Positions 22,251 to 33,220 of a stretch of DNA of 64,000 bases are shown here, piece by piece. Both the position numbers and the translations under genes were made by a program. Source of the stretch: Xenorhabdus poinarii G6 (GTDB taxonomy: Bacteria; Pseudomonadota; Gammaproteobacteria; Enterobacterales; Enterobacteriaceae); contig NZ_FO704551.1 of the NCBI RefSeq assembly GCF_000968175.1, positions 2,108,001 to 2,172,000 on the forward strand. The letters run 5' to 3'. The first letter of the stretch is position 1; every line of letters starts with the position of its first letter. The notes beneath the pieces were generated by a model. It worked only from the letters and a program-made list of their open reading frames with translations. It was not told the origin of the DNA and did not search any database.

Positions 22251-24014
22251 ATGACGCAAACCTATATTCCAGGCAAAGATGCCGCATTGGAAGACTCCAT
22301 TAATCGTTTTCAACATAAGCTGGAGTCCCTTGGTTTTAATATTGAAGAAGCCTCTTGGCTGAATCCTGTCCCGAATGTCTGGTCGGTTCATATCCGCGAT
22401 CGCGACTGCCCTTTGTGCTTTACCAATGGTAAGGGAGCCAGCAAAAAAGCGGCCTTGGCTTCTGCATTGGGCGAATATTTTGAGCGTCTATCGACAAATT
22501 ATTTCTTTGCTGATTTTTACCTCGGTCATTCCGTTGCCAACGGTGAATTTGTTCATTACCCAAATGAAAAATGGTTTCCATTGCCAGAAGATGATGCTCT
22601 GCCAGACGGTATTTTAGACGAACGTCTGCATCATTTTTACAACCCGGACAAAGCGCTCTGTGCCAGTCAGTTGGTTGATCTGCAATCGGGTCATGAAGAA
22701 CGGGGGATTTGCGCCCTGCCATTTACTCGTCAGTCAGATAATCAAACGATTTATATTCCAATGAATATTGTCGGCAATCTGTATGTTTCCAACGGCATGT
22801 CAGCCGGCAATACCATGAATGAAGCGCGGGTTCAGGGGTTATCTGAAGTGTTCGAGCGCTATGTGAAAAATCGCATTATTGCCGAATGCATCAGTTTGCC
22901 TGAAATTCCACACGCGGTGATGAACCGCTACCCAAGTGTGGTTGAATCTGTCAATAAATTGCAGGAAGAAGGTTTCCCACTCTATTGCTACGATGCTTCA
23001 CTTGGCGGACAGTTCCCGGTCATCTGCGTTGTCCTGCTTAATCCGGCTAATGGCACTTGTTTTGCCTCTTTCGGAGCACACCCTGATTTTGGTGTTGCGC
23101 TGGAACGCACGGTCACCGAACTGCTACAAGGCCGCAGTCTGAAAGACCTGGATGTCTTTACACCACCCAGTTTTGACAATGAAGAAGTTGCTGAGCATAC
23201 CAATCTGGAAACTCACTTTATTGATTCAAGCGGTACCATCAGTTGGGATCTGTTTAAGCAGGATGCTGATTATCCGTTTGCTGACTGGTGTTTCAGCGGA
23301 ACAACAGAAGAAGAGTTTGCGACTCTGATGGGGATCTTTAATAAACTGGATGCTGAAGTGTATATTACCGATTATGAGCATCTCGGCGTTTACGCCTGCC
23401 GCATTCTGGTTCCCGGCATGTCAGATATTTATCCGGTCGAAGATCTGCATATTGCCAATAACACAATGGGCACTCATCTGCGTAACACCATTCTGGCATT
23501 GCCGGACAGCCAATGGCAACCAGAAGAATATCTGGCTTTCCTCGAACAGTTGGATGATGAAGGTCTGGACGATTTTACCCGTGTCCGTGAGTTATTGGGG
23601 ATCGCTGTGGGTAAAGATAACGGCTGGAGTAATCTCCGTATTGGTGAACTGAAATCGATGCTGGCATTGGCCGGTAATGATTTGGAGCAGGCACTAACTT
23701 GGGTTGAATGGACACAGGATTTCAATGCTTCTGTTTTCACCGCTGAACGCGCTAATTATTACCGCTGCCTGCAAACCCTGTTGTTGTTAACTCAAGAAGA
23801 AGAACGCAACCCTGCACAATATTACCCGGCATTTGTGAAAATGTACGGTCAAAACACCGTCGATGCGGCTTCTGCTGCGATTGCCGGCGAAAACTGTTTT
23901 TATGGCCTATGGTCTATTGATTCAGAATTAAACGCATTGCCAGCTCATCAAGCATTATTGAATGCTTATGAGAAATTGCAAAAAGCGAAACGTGAATTTT
24001 GGGCCAATGAATAA
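22251..24014 (+). CDS. ycaO: YcaO-domain ATP-dependent protein
   Basis: ATP-binding YcaO-fold protein; in E. coli linked to beta-methylthiolation of ribosomal protein S12 together with RimO. It is 587 residues and nearly collinear with E. coli YcaO, beginning MTQTYIPGKDAALEDSIN. The ATP-site motifs GKGASKKAALASALGEYFER and NEARVQGLSEVFERYVKNRI are evident, and the C-terminal helical repeat region (LLLLTQEEERNPAQYYPAF) is present. There is no peptide-maturation partner such as an E1-like protein nearby, so it is the housekeeping form and not a bacteriocin or thioamide cluster. Confidence 0.96.
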   Translation: MTQTYIPGKDAALEDSINRFQHKLESLGFNIEEASWLNPVPNVWSVHIRDRDCPLCFTNGKGASKKAALASALGEYFERLSTNYFFADFYLGHSVANGEFVHYPNEKWFPLPEDDALPDGILDERLHHFYNPDKALCASQLVDLQSGHEERGICALPFTRQSDNQTIYIPMNIVGNLYVSNGMSAGNTMNEARVQGLSEVFERYVKNRIIAECISLPEIPHAVMNRYPSVVESVNKLQEEGFPLYCYDASLGGQFPVICVVLLNPANGTCFASFGAHPDFGVALERTVTELLQGRSLKDLDVFTPPSFDNEEVAEHTNLETHFIDSSGTISWDLFKQDADYPFADWCFSGTTEEEFATLMGIFNKLDAEVYITDYEHLGVYACRILVPGMSDIYPVEDLHIANNTMGTHLRNTILALPDSQWQPEEYLAFLEQLDDEGLDDFTRVRELLGIAVGKDNGWSNLRIGELKSMLALAGNDLEQALTWVEWTQDFNASVFTAERANYYRCLQTLLLLTQEEERNPAQYYPAFVKMYGQNTVDAASAAIAGENCFYGLWSIDSELNALPAHQALLNAYEKLQKAKREFWANE

Positions 24015-24041
24015 TCTATTCACTTAACGTAAATTAATCAT

Positions 24042-24120
24042 TAAAAGTAAAATCCAGGTTAAATATCATTTATTTCAACATAACAAATCAATGACAATTT
24101 AGCCTGTCATTTTACTTTTA
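24042..24120. repeat. Long imperfect inverted repeat after ycaO
   Basis: TAAAAGTAAAATCCAGG in the left arm (24042-24064) is matched by the inverse complement in the right arm (24097-24120), with one extra base and two further mismatches over about 23 bases. The loop is 32 bases. It may act as a transcript end or stabilising hairpin for ycaO. Confidence 0.55.
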
Positions 24121-24273
24121 ACGCCAAAAATGCAAAAGTCATATCTCAAAAACAACGTTCTTATATAAAATATTTTTATAAATTTTAAAAAATATTTTTT
24201 CATTATAAATCATTATATTAAGTTTAAAACACCCCATTTAGATCGCCCTGTTACGTCATCCTTTCAGTCTAAC

Positions 24274-24287
24274 ATGATCCATATCAA
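24274..24287 (+). promoter_or_regulatory. Candidate FNR box upstream of focA
   Basis: ATGAT-CCAT-ATCAA matches the FNR consensus TTGAT-N4-ATCAA at nine of ten positions, 70 bases before the focA start. The focA-pflB operon is anaerobically activated by FNR and ArcA in E. coli, so the position makes sense. Binding is not shown by sequence alone. Confidence 0.6.
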
Positions 24288-24357
24288 ATTCAGACCAGTA
24301 CCCGTTTGTTACCATCAATACGTGCTATCATTCATTAAGGATAAAGCGAGTGTTAGG

Positions 24358-25218
24358 ATGAAAACTGACAACCCTTTTAATTTATTTCCACCTGCTGTAA
24401 TGGCACAAATCGCTGATGATAGCGGTGTCTATAAAGTCAATAAACATCCTGCGGTGACTTATTTATCAGCAATCATGGCAGGTATATTTATTTCCATTGC
24501 TTTTGTTTTTTATATTACGGCAACCACCGGAAGTTCTTCCATTCCTTATGGATTGGCTAAGTTAACAGGGGGGATCTGTTTTTCCCTTGGTCTGATGTTG
24601 GTCGTGGTGTGTGGTGTCGATCTCTTCACGTCCACCGTATTGACGATCATTTCAAAAGCAACAGGGCGCATTACCTGGTCTCAAATGTTCAAAAACTGGA
24701 TTAACGTTTATCTCGGTAATCTCATTGGTGCACTGTTCTTCATGGCTTTGATTTGGTATTCCGGTCAACATGCTGTTGCTAACGGCGACTGGGGTCTGAA
24801 TGTCTTACAGACAGCAAACCATAAAATGCATCACTCTTTTATTGAGGCCGTATGCCTGGGTATTTTAGCCAACCTGATGGTCTGCCTTGCTGTCTGGATG
24901 AGCTATGCCGGTCGCAGTCTAATCGATAAATTGTTCGTATTGATACTCCCAATAGGTATGTTTGTCGCCAGCGGCTTCGAACACAGTATTGCGAATATGT
25001 TTTTAATTCCGTTCGGAATTGTTATCAAAAATTTTGCTCCTGATGAATTTTGGCTAAAAGTGGGCACAACCCCGGAACAGTTTCCACAACTCAACGTTTC
25101 GAGCTTTATTACCGACAATTTAGTGCCCGTCACAATCGGTAACATTATTGGTGGTACGGTATTGGTTGGGTTGGCTTATTGGTTGATTTATTTACGTGGT
25201 AGTAAAAACACTCAGTGA
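24358..25218 (+). CDS. focA: Formate channel FocA
   Basis: Pentameric inner-membrane channel for formate. Starting at [17 protein letters not shown] (24358) gives 286 residues, matching E. coli FocA, and rejects the 28-codon extension upstream. Six membrane segments follow the short cytoplasmic N-terminus. The family motifs [32 protein letters not shown] and a conserved histidine in [12 protein letters not shown] are readable. It is 50 bases upstream of pflB, in the usual focA-pflB operon. Confidence 0.97.
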   Translation: MKTDNPFNLFPPAVMAQIADDSGVYKVNKHPAVTYLSAIMAGIFISIAFVFYITATTGSSSIPYGLAKLTGGICFSLGLMLVVVCGVDLFTSTVLTIISKATGRITWSQMFKNWINVYLGNLIGALFFMALIWYSGQHAVANGDWGLNVLQTANHKMHHSFIEAVCLGILANLMVCLAVWMSYAGRSLIDKLFVLILPIGMFVASGFEHSIANMFLIPFGIVIKNFAPDEFWLKVGTTPEQFPQLNVSSFITDNLVPVTIGNIIGGTVLVGLAYWLIYLRGSKNTQ

Positions 25219-25268
25219 CTTCCGCGTCAGATTTCTTAAAAATTCCACTGTTAAAAGGTAAAAGTATC

Positions 25269-27551
25269 ATGTCCGAGTTAAACGAAAAATTTTCTGTAGC
25301 ATGGCAAGGCTTTAACGAGGGTAGTTGGCAGACTGAAGTCAACGTGCGTGATTTCATCCAGAAAAACTATACTCCGTATGAAGGTGATGAATCATTCCTT
25401 GCAGGCGCCACAAATGCAACCAATGTTTTGTGGGAGAAAGTGATGGAAGGCATCAAAATCGAAAACCGTACCCATGCGCCGGTCGATTTTGATACTGACA
25501 TTGCGTCAACAATTACGTCTCATGATGCTGGTTATATCGAAAAAGATCTGGAAAAAATCGTTGGCCTGCAAACTGAAGCCCCTTTGAAACGTGCCATTAT
25601 TCCATTTGGTGGCATTAAAATGGTCGAAGGCTCTTGTAAAGCCTATCAGCGCGAGCTTAACCCGAAACTGAAACAGATTTTCACTGAATATCGGAAAACG
25701 CATAACCAAGGCGTATTCGATGTTTACACGCCTGATATCCTGAAATGCCGTAAATCTGGTGTATTAACGGGTTTGCCTGATGCCTACGGTCGTGGCCGGA
25801 TTATCGGCGATTATCGTCGCGTAGCACTGTATGGTATCGATTTTCTGCGTGATGAGAAATTTGCGCAATTCACTTCTTTACAGGAAAAATTGGAAAACGG
25901 CGAAGATTTAGAATCGACTATCCGCCTGCGTGAAGAGCTGGCTGAACAGCACCATGCGCTGGGTCAAATCAAAGAGATGGCGGCTAAATACGGTTATGAT
26001 ATTGCCAATCCGGCAACCAATGCGCAAGAAGCGGTGCAATGGACTTATTTCGCTTATCTGGCCGCTGTTAAATCTCAAAACGGGGCAGCCATGTCTTTTG
26101 GCCGGGTGTCCAGTTTCCTGGATATCTACATCGAACGTGATATACAAGCCGGTCAATTGACCGAACAACAGGCTCAAGAACTGATTGACCACCTGGTGAT
26201 GAAACTGCGCATGGTGCGTTTCCTACGTACACCGGAGTACGATGAATTGTTCTCTGGTGACCCTATTTGGGCAACCGAATCCCTGGCAGGTATGGGTTTG
26301 GATGGCCGTACACTTGTCACTAAAAACAGCTTCCGTTTCCTGAATACGCTGTATACCATGGGGCCATCGCCAGAACCTAACATGACCATTCTGTGGTCTG
26401 AAAAACTGCCTGTTAGCTTTAAAAAGTTTGCTGCAAAAGTATCGATCGATACTTCATCCCTGCAATATGAAAATGATGATCTGATGCGTCCTGATTTCAA
26501 CAGCGATGATTATGCTATCGCGTGTTGCGTCAGCCCGATGATTGTGGGTAAACAAATGCAGTTCTTCGGCGCCCGTGCAAACCTGGCAAAAACCATGCTG
26601 TATGCCATCAACGGCGGTGTGGATGAAAAAATGAAAATGCAGGTTGGCCCGAAAGAGGAGCCAATGAAAGACGCCGTGCTGGATTATGACAAAGTCATGG
26701 AACGCATGGATCATTTCATGGATTGGCTGGCAAAACAGTATGTTACTGCCCTGAACATTATCCATTATATGCACGACAAGTACAGCTATGAAGCCTCGTT
26801 AATGGCACTGCATGATCGTGATGTATTCCGCACTATGGCATGTGGTATCGCGGGCTTGTCTGTTGCGGCTGACTCACTGTCTGCCATTAAATACGCAAAA
26901 GTTTCGCCAATTCGTGATGAAGCGGGTTTAGCCATTGATTTCAACATTGAAGGTGAATACCCTCAATTCGGCAACAATGATCCACGTGTCGATGATATCG
27001 CTTGTGATCTGGTTGAACGTTTCATGAAAAAAATCCAGAAACTGCAAACATATCGCCATGCCGTTCCGACACAATCTGTACTGACCATCACCTCCAACGT
27101 GGTTTATGGTAAGAAAACCGGTAATACACCTGATGGACGTCGTGCTGGCGCTCCATTTGGGCCAGGTGCGAACCCAATGCACGGACGCGACCAGAAAGGG
27201 GCCGTTGCTTCATTAACTTCGGTGGCTAAACTGCCATTTGCCTATGCCAAAGATGGTATTTCATACACTTTCTCTATCGTGCCTAATGCATTAGGTAAAG
27301 ATGATGATGTACGTAAAGCCAATCTGGCTGGTCTGATGGATGGTTATTTCCATCACGAAGCGGATATTGAAGGAGGTCAGCATCTGAACGTCAATGTAAT
27401 GAACCGTGACATGTTGTTGGAAGCGATGGAAAATCCTGAGAAATACCCACAACTGACCATTCGCGTATCAGGCTATGCCGTGCGGTTTAACTCTTTAACT
27501 AAAGAACAGCAACGAGATGTTATCACGCGTACTTTTACTCAATCGATGTAA
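25269..27551 (+). CDS. pflB: Pyruvate formate-lyase
   Basis: Glycyl-radical enzyme that splits pyruvate and CoA to formate and acetyl-CoA in anaerobic growth. Translation from [15 protein letters not shown] gives 760 residues, exactly the E. coli length. The active-site cysteine pair is in [13 protein letters not shown] and the radical glycine is G735 in RVSGYAV, 25 residues from the end. It lies between the FocA formate channel and its activase PflA. Terminal FTQSM follows the family. Confidence 0.98.
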   Translation: MSELNEKFSVAWQGFNEGSWQTEVNVRDFIQKNYTPYEGDESFLAGATNATNVLWEKVMEGIKIENRTHAPVDFDTDIASTITSHDAGYIEKDLEKIVGLQTEAPLKRAIIPFGGIKMVEGSCKAYQRELNPKLKQIFTEYRKTHNQGVFDVYTPDILKCRKSGVLTGLPDAYGRGRIIGDYRRVALYGIDFLRDEKFAQFTSLQEKLENGEDLESTIRLREELAEQHHALGQIKEMAAKYGYDIANPATNAQEAVQWTYFAYLAAVKSQNGAAMSFGRVSSFLDIYIERDIQAGQLTEQQAQELIDHLVMKLRMVRFLRTPEYDELFSGDPIWATESLAGMGLDGRTLVTKNSFRFLNTLYTMGPSPEPNMTILWSEKLPVSFKKFAAKVSIDTSSLQYENDDLMRPDFNSDDYAIACCVSPMIVGKQMQFFGARANLAKTMLYAINGGVDEKMKMQVGPKEEPMKDAVLDYDKVMERMDHFMDWLAKQYVTALNIIHYMHDKYSYEASLMALHDRDVFRTMACGIAGLSVAADSLSAIKYAKVSPIRDEAGLAIDFNIEGEYPQFGNNDPRVDDIACDLVERFMKKIQKLQTYRHAVPTQSVLTITSNVVYGKKTGNTPDGRRAGAPFGPGANPMHGRDQKGAVASLTSVAKLPFAYAKDGISYTFSIVPNALGKDDDVRKANLAGLMDGYFHHEADIEGGQHLNVNVMNRDMLLEAMENPEKYPQLTIRVSGYAVRFNSLTKEQQRDVITRTFTQSM

Positions 27552-27599
27552 TATCAGAACCATATCATTGTCTTATATTGAAATAAAATGACATACACT

Positions 27600-27625
27600 A
27601 AAGACCCCTAAATAATGGGGTCTTT
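27600..27625 (+). terminator. Terminator-like hairpin between pflB and pflA
   Basis: AAAGACCCC pairs with GGGGTCTTT across an 8-base loop, about 50 bases after pflB. The following T content is weak, so it probably separates or attenuates pflB and pflA transcripts. Confidence 0.7.
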
Positions 27626-27655
27626 ATCGCTTGTCAGTTTTGGAGAAGTCCTCTC

Positions 27656-28396
27656 ATGCCCGTACTTGGCCGTATCCACTCATTTGAATCTTGCGGAACC
27701 GTAGATGGCCCCGGTATTCGCTTTATCGTGTTTTTTCAAGGTTGTCTCATGCGCTGCCTCTATTGTCATAATCGCGATACCTGGGATACCCATAGCGGAA
27801 AAGCGGTCACTGTTGAAGAACTCATAAAAGAAGCCATAACCTATCGTCATTTTATGAATGCTTCGGGAGGTGGCGTCACCGCTTCTGGTGGTGAAGCTAT
27901 TCTGCAGGCCGAGTTTGTCCGCGATTGGTTCAGAGCCTGCCATGCAGAGGGTATCCATACCTGTCTGGATACCAATGGTTTCGTGCGCCGTTATGATCCG
28001 GTGATCGATGAATTACTGGATGCCACTGATTTAGTGATGCTGGATTTAAAACAGCTTAATGATGATATCCACCAAAAATTAGTCGGCGTATCTAATCATC
28101 GGACTCTTGAATTTGCCCGTTATCTGGCAAAACGTAACCAGAAAACATGGATTCGCTATGTCGTTGTACCAGGATGGTCAGACGATGACAATTCTGTTCA
28201 AATGCTGGGTGAATTCACTCATGGCATGAAAAATATCGAGAAAATTGAGTTATTGCCTTATCATGAACTTGGCAAACATAAATGGATTACCCTGGGTGAA
28301 GAATATCAGCTAGAAGGGGTCAAACCGCCAACCCAAGAGACCATGGAGAGAGTAAAAGATATTCTGTCCAGTTATGGACATAAAGTCATCTATTAG
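27656..28396 (+). CDS. pflA: Pyruvate formate-lyase 1 activating enzyme
   Basis: Radical SAM enzyme that installs the glycyl radical on PflB. The iron-sulphur motif CLMRCLYC gives C30, C34 and C37 (CX3CX2C). The next family blocks are [32 protein letters not shown] and [14 protein letters not shown]. It is 246 residues, as in E. coli, and starts [20 protein letters not shown] after a GGAG-type ribosome-binding site. Confidence 0.97.
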   Translation: MPVLGRIHSFESCGTVDGPGIRFIVFFQGCLMRCLYCHNRDTWDTHSGKAVTVEELIKEAITYRHFMNASGGGVTASGGEAILQAEFVRDWFRACHAEGIHTCLDTNGFVRRYDPVIDELLDATDLVMLDLKQLNDDIHQKLVGVSNHRTLEFARYLAKRNQKTWIRYVVVPGWSDDDNSVQMLGEFTHGMKNIEKIELLPYHELGKHKWITLGEEYQLEGVKPPTQETMERVKDILSSYGHKVIY

Positions 28397-28864
28397 CCCC
28401 GCTTTTTCCCCTTTTTCGCCATCAATTGCAATTGGTTCAATCTATTATTGAGCCAATGCTGCATTTAATCACACAATAGTTATTTTTCATGTAATAACGT
28501 AAAATAAAATTACACTCATAAATTATTAGTTGTGAAATCAAATACAATAACGCTTATGATAAAAAAATTTCTTCTAGAAATTCACAATATCTCGCGCTTA
28601 AATTTTGATTTTTTCTTTAAGTTTTTAAAAAAGCATATAATCCAAATTTATATAATAAAATGAAATTAAAATAATAGAATATATCCTTCAATATTAAGGC
28701 GCAATTGCACATTAATCCGTTAATCATCATGGCAACTAATGCTTGTTGATTAATCATTTTTATATGATAATCCTGCCGTTTTTCTCATAATTTGTGCTAA
28801 TGAGATGGAAATAGAGAAAGACCAATTTAATAATAATCGTTCAATAAGGTAAATCGGAAAAAAG
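28397..28864. other. AT-rich intergenic region (468 bases)
   Basis: There is no convincing gene here. A small hairpin (28431-28457, ATTGGTTCAAT with ATTGAGCCAAT, one G-U pair) lies just after pflA and may end its transcript. The rest is very AT-rich and probably contains the promoter of the following membrane protein gene, but no box could be assigned. Confidence 0.6.
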
Positions 28865-29686
28865 ATGGATCATCAAGAGATTAATTCAACATCAGGAGAG
28901 AACGTTTCTCTGAGTAAAGAAAAAGAGACATTTATTCCCGGCGGACGTGCAGTTGGTGCCGGCGCATCAATAGAATGGATTAGCAATGCCTGGAACATGT
29001 TTAAAGCACAACCGCTGAAATGGCTTTTACTGTATTTAACCTATTCCGTCAGTTTATTAGCATTTGTTGTCGTCTCCAGTATTCTCGCCTTAATAATTCC
29101 ATATTTATTTTTTGCAATTATACTCATTTTACCCGTCTTCACAGCGGGGATCATTGTTGCTTCTGAGGAACAAAGAATGACAGGCGAGCTTAAAATAGGT
29201 TCTCTGTTCGTTGGGTTTAAGCACAAATTGGGTTCACTGGTTGCTGTTGGAGCACTAACCTTTGGTATCTCTATACTCGGTTTATTTGCGTCTATGCTTA
29301 TTGGCGGTGTAAGCCTACTTCAACTTTTTTTCTTATTACAAAACTCAGATCCTGCCCTACTGCTAGGAGGTATTTCTACTTTAATTCTGGCAGGGGTTAT
29401 CATGGCTATTTTCTCTATCATTGCTCTTGCATTTAGCTGGTTTGCTCCTGCTCTGATTATGATTAATGATCTGAAATTTGGAGAAGCTGTTTCAATGAGC
29501 TTGAGTGCAGTAAAGCAAAATTTGCTGGGTGGTTTTATCTTTTTCTTACTCATCAATGTGCTTATGTATATTTCTGCTATTCCATTTGGATTAGGTTTAT
29601 TGATTACTATCCCTATGTACATGGCAACTTATTATACTACCTATCGCAATATTTTTTATGCTCCACAAGTAAGCAAAAGTGAATAA
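28865..29686 (+). CDS. BPSS1780-family polytopic membrane protein
   Basis: Probable inner-membrane protein of unknown function. The 273 residues begin with a hydrophilic stretch of about 40 residues. The conserved-looking segment GRAVGAGASIEWISNAWNMFKAQP follows, and then about six hydrophobic segments (for example VVSSILALIIPYLFF, LVAVGALTFGISILG, GVIMAIFSIIALAFSW). This pattern matches the BPSS1780 family as I recall it. It stands alone between pflA and serS, convergent with serS through a shared terminator. No enzyme motif was seen. Confidence 0.82.
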   Translation: MDHQEINSTSGENVSLSKEKETFIPGGRAVGAGASIEWISNAWNMFKAQPLKWLLLYLTYSVSLLAFVVVSSILALIIPYLFFAIILILPVFTAGIIVASEEQRMTGELKIGSLFVGFKHKLGSLVAVGALTFGISILGLFASMLIGGVSLLQLFFLLQNSDPALLLGGISTLILAGVIMAIFSIIALAFSWFAPALIMINDLKFGEAVSMSLSAVKQNLLGGFIFFLLINVLMYISAIPFGLGLLITIPMYMATYYTTYRNIFYAPQVSKSE

Positions 29687-29744
29687 CACCATTTCAATTT
29701 AATCAGCGAATAGTTTATTTATCATTAACAGTCACTATACTGAT

Positions 29745-29772
29745 AAAAAAGCGCCATTATGCGGCGCTTTTT
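29745..29772. terminator. Bidirectional terminator between membrane protein and serS
   Basis: AAAAAAGCGCC pairs with GGCGCTTTTTT, giving a symmetrical stem with an A-run on one side and a T-run on the other. It serves both convergent genes. Confidence 0.9.
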
Positions 29773-29790
29773 TATTAAGAATAGCTGAGA

Positions 29791-31141
<1,351 letters not shown>

Positions 31142-31186
31142 ATCGATTTGCGAGAATTGACTATAAACCTTACCGCATCAGGAAAA

Positions 31187-32530
31187 TTAACGATAGCGTT
31201 TTATTGGGCTATTTTGATCCTGTGCCATTAGCCAGTTTAGTTTCTCACCAATCTTACCTTCCATCCCTCTGGTAGCCGGATAATAATAACGTGTTTGCTG
31301 CATTTCCGGGGGAAAATAAACTTCCCCGGCAGCATATGCATTCGCTTCATCGTGAGCGTAACGATACGTTTCACCAAGCCCAATATCTTTCATCAGCTTC
31401 GTTGGTGCATTACGTAAGTGGGCAGGAACATCATAATCGGGCTTGTTTTGCGCGTCCGCCATAGCGGCTTTGAATGCGGTATAAACGGCATTGCTTTTCG
31501 GTGCACATGCAAGGTAGACAATCGCCTGTGCAATAGCCCTTTCTCCTTCAGCCACCCCCACGCGCGTAAAACAATCCCATGCGGCAATCGCAACTTGCAT
31601 ACCACGAGGATCAGCATTCCCTACATCTTCAGAAGCAATCGCCAATAACCGACGAGCAACGTAAAGCGGGTCCCCCCCTGCCGTTATCATACGGGCATAC
31701 CAGTAAAGTGCTGCATCAGGTGCTGAACCGCGGATTGATTTATGCAAGGCTGAAATTAAATCGTAATATCGATCACCTTTGTTATCAAACCTTGCACTCC
31801 TTTCCCCACTGACTTCTTTCAATAATTCGGGCGTTAAAACCCGCAGCCCTTGTGCGTTGGTTTCCGCCATATCCGACATCATTTCCAGCAAATTCAGTGA
31901 ACGGCGTGCGTCTCCCGCAACAAGTTCAGCTATCATCTGGCGAGTATTGTCGGGTAATACGATATTCTGCCCGCCAAGACCACGCGCTGTATCATTCATG
32001 GCCTGAATAAGCACGAGTTCAATTTCTGATGCCAACAATGGTTTCAGTAAATAGACACGAGCCCGCGACAATAATGCTGAATTTAGTTCGAAGGAAGGAT
32101 TTTCGGTTGTGGCACCAATAAATGTAATCGTACCGTCTTCAACATGGGGTAAAAACGCATCCTGCTGACTTTTATTAAATCGATGAACCTCATCAACAAA
32201 TAAGATTGTCCTACGCCCCGCGTTACGGTTTTGTTGGGCTTTCTCTATGGCACCACGAATTTCTTTAATACCGGATGTTACTGCCGAAATACGTTCAATA
32301 TCAGCTTGCGCATAATAACCCATGATTTCAGCCAGCGTTGTTTTTCCCGTTCCCGGCGGTCCCCATAAAATCATGGAGTGGAGATGTCCTGCCCGGATAG
32401 CTCTTGGTAACGGTTTTCCTTCCGCCAATAAGTGTTGCTGGCCGACATAATGATCCAATGTGACTGGCCGCATTCTTGCGGCCAGGGGCTGAAATTCATT
32501 CTGTGAAAAATCAAGAGAAAGGTTGTTCAC
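31187..32530 (-). CDS. rarA: Replication-associated recombination protein RarA (MgsA)
   Basis: AAA+ ATPase that acts at stalled replication forks with SSB and RecQ. It is 447 residues with Walker [15 protein letters not shown], Walker [16 protein letters not shown] and sensor 1 [20 protein letters not shown]. The C-terminal oligomerisation region includes [23 protein letters not shown]. It follows lolA by seven bases in the ftsK-lolA-rarA-serS order found in enterobacteria. Confidence 0.97.
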   Translation of the reverse strand: MNNLSLDFSQNEFQPLAARMRPVTLDHYVGQQHLLAEGKPLPRAIRAGHLHSMILWGPPGTGKTTLAEIMGYYAQADIERISAVTSGIKEIRGAIEKAQQNRNAGRRTILFVDEVHRFNKSQQDAFLPHVEDGTITFIGATTENPSFELNSALLSRARVYLLKPLLASEIELVLIQAMNDTARGLGGQNIVLPDNTRQMIAELVAGDARRSLNLLEMMSDMAETNAQGLRVLTPELLKEVSGERSARFDNKGDRYYDLISALHKSIRGSAPDAALYWYARMITAGGDPLYVARRLLAIASEDVGNADPRGMQVAIAAWDCFTRVGVAEGERAIAQAIVYLACAPKSNAVYTAFKAAMADAQNKPDYDVPAHLRNAPTKLMKDIGLGETYRYAHDEANAYAAGEVYFPPEMQQTRYYYPATRGMEGKIGEKLNWLMAQDQNSPIKRYR

Positions 32531-32537
32531 TTATACC

Positions 32538-33149
32538 TCACTGGCGTTGATCATCCAGCGTGACGCCTTGCGGTACGGTAAATTTGAACTTTGCCGCATC
32601 TACGTTGGTGTTTTGCTGCCCTTTTAATTGATAAGAACTTTTTTGCCCATCCTGTTCAACAGCCGTAAATTTTTGAATCGTGCCCTCTGGCGTCACCGTA
32701 ATTGAAAAATGTTTTAAATTGCCATTAGCGTTATCCGGCGTTAACTCAAAGCTGTTGCCATTCTGTACAACTTTATACTGTTTCCAGTCCGCCGGGTCAT
32801 TACGGGTAATTAACATAAATGGCGTATTCCCTGTTGCTTCTTTTAACCAATTTGCTGTCACTTGTTCAACAAAAGGGTTATAAAACCACAAGGTTTTTCC
32901 ATCAGAAACTAACACACTCTCATCAGGTGAGGTCATATGCCAGTTAAACAGATTAGGGCGTTTGATCCAAAGTTGCCCTTCCCCTTTTTGGATTGTTGAA
33001 CCGTCATTACTCGTGACGGTTTGAGTGAAACTGGCATGAAAACTATTCACTTTCCCCAAACGCCCTTGTAGATCCTGCTCCGCATCAGCCCACACAGAAC
33101 CTGTGCTCACACCCATCATCAGACAACCAATCAAAATCAGTTTTTTCAT
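32538..33149 (-). CDS. lolA: Outer-membrane lipoprotein carrier protein LolA
   Basis: Periplasmic chaperone that carries lipoproteins from LolCDE to LolB. Starting at [16 protein letters not shown] (33149) gives 203 residues, the same as E. coli. The signal peptide ends near VWA at residue 20. LolA-family blocks include [34 protein letters not shown] and [12 protein letters not shown]. The 24-codon extension in the longest frame has no signal-peptide character and is rejected. Confidence 0.96.
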   Translation of the reverse strand: MKKLILIGCLMMGVSTGSVWADAEQDLQGRLGKVNSFHASFTQTVTSNDGSTIQKGEGQLWIKRPNLFNWHMTSPDESVLVSDGKTLWFYNPFVEQVTANWLKEATGNTPFMLITRNDPADWKQYKVVQNGNSFELTPDNANGNLKHFSITVTPEGTIQKFTAVEQDGQKSSYQLKGQQNTNVDAAKFKFTVPQGVTLDDQRQ

Positions 33150-33220
33150 GTGCGAGATACCTTCAATTCGTTTTATTATCAGCCGGCAAGCTGATCGTGT
33201 ATTGCATTTCACCGCAGTCA

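Larger units (their letters stand above)
24015..24357. other. Intergenic region ycaO-focA (343 bases)
   Basis: It holds a long imperfect inverted repeat just after ycaO (24042-24120), a very AT-rich stretch, and an FNR-like box at 24274-24287. No gene was seen. It probably contains the ycaO terminator and the anaerobic focA-pflB promoters. Confidence 0.7.

Noticed and set aside
22251..24014. YcaO as part of a thiazole/oxazole or thioamide peptide cluster
   Set aside because: The protein is collinear with the housekeeping E. coli form, and no precursor peptide, dehydrogenase, E1-like partner or transporter lies nearby.
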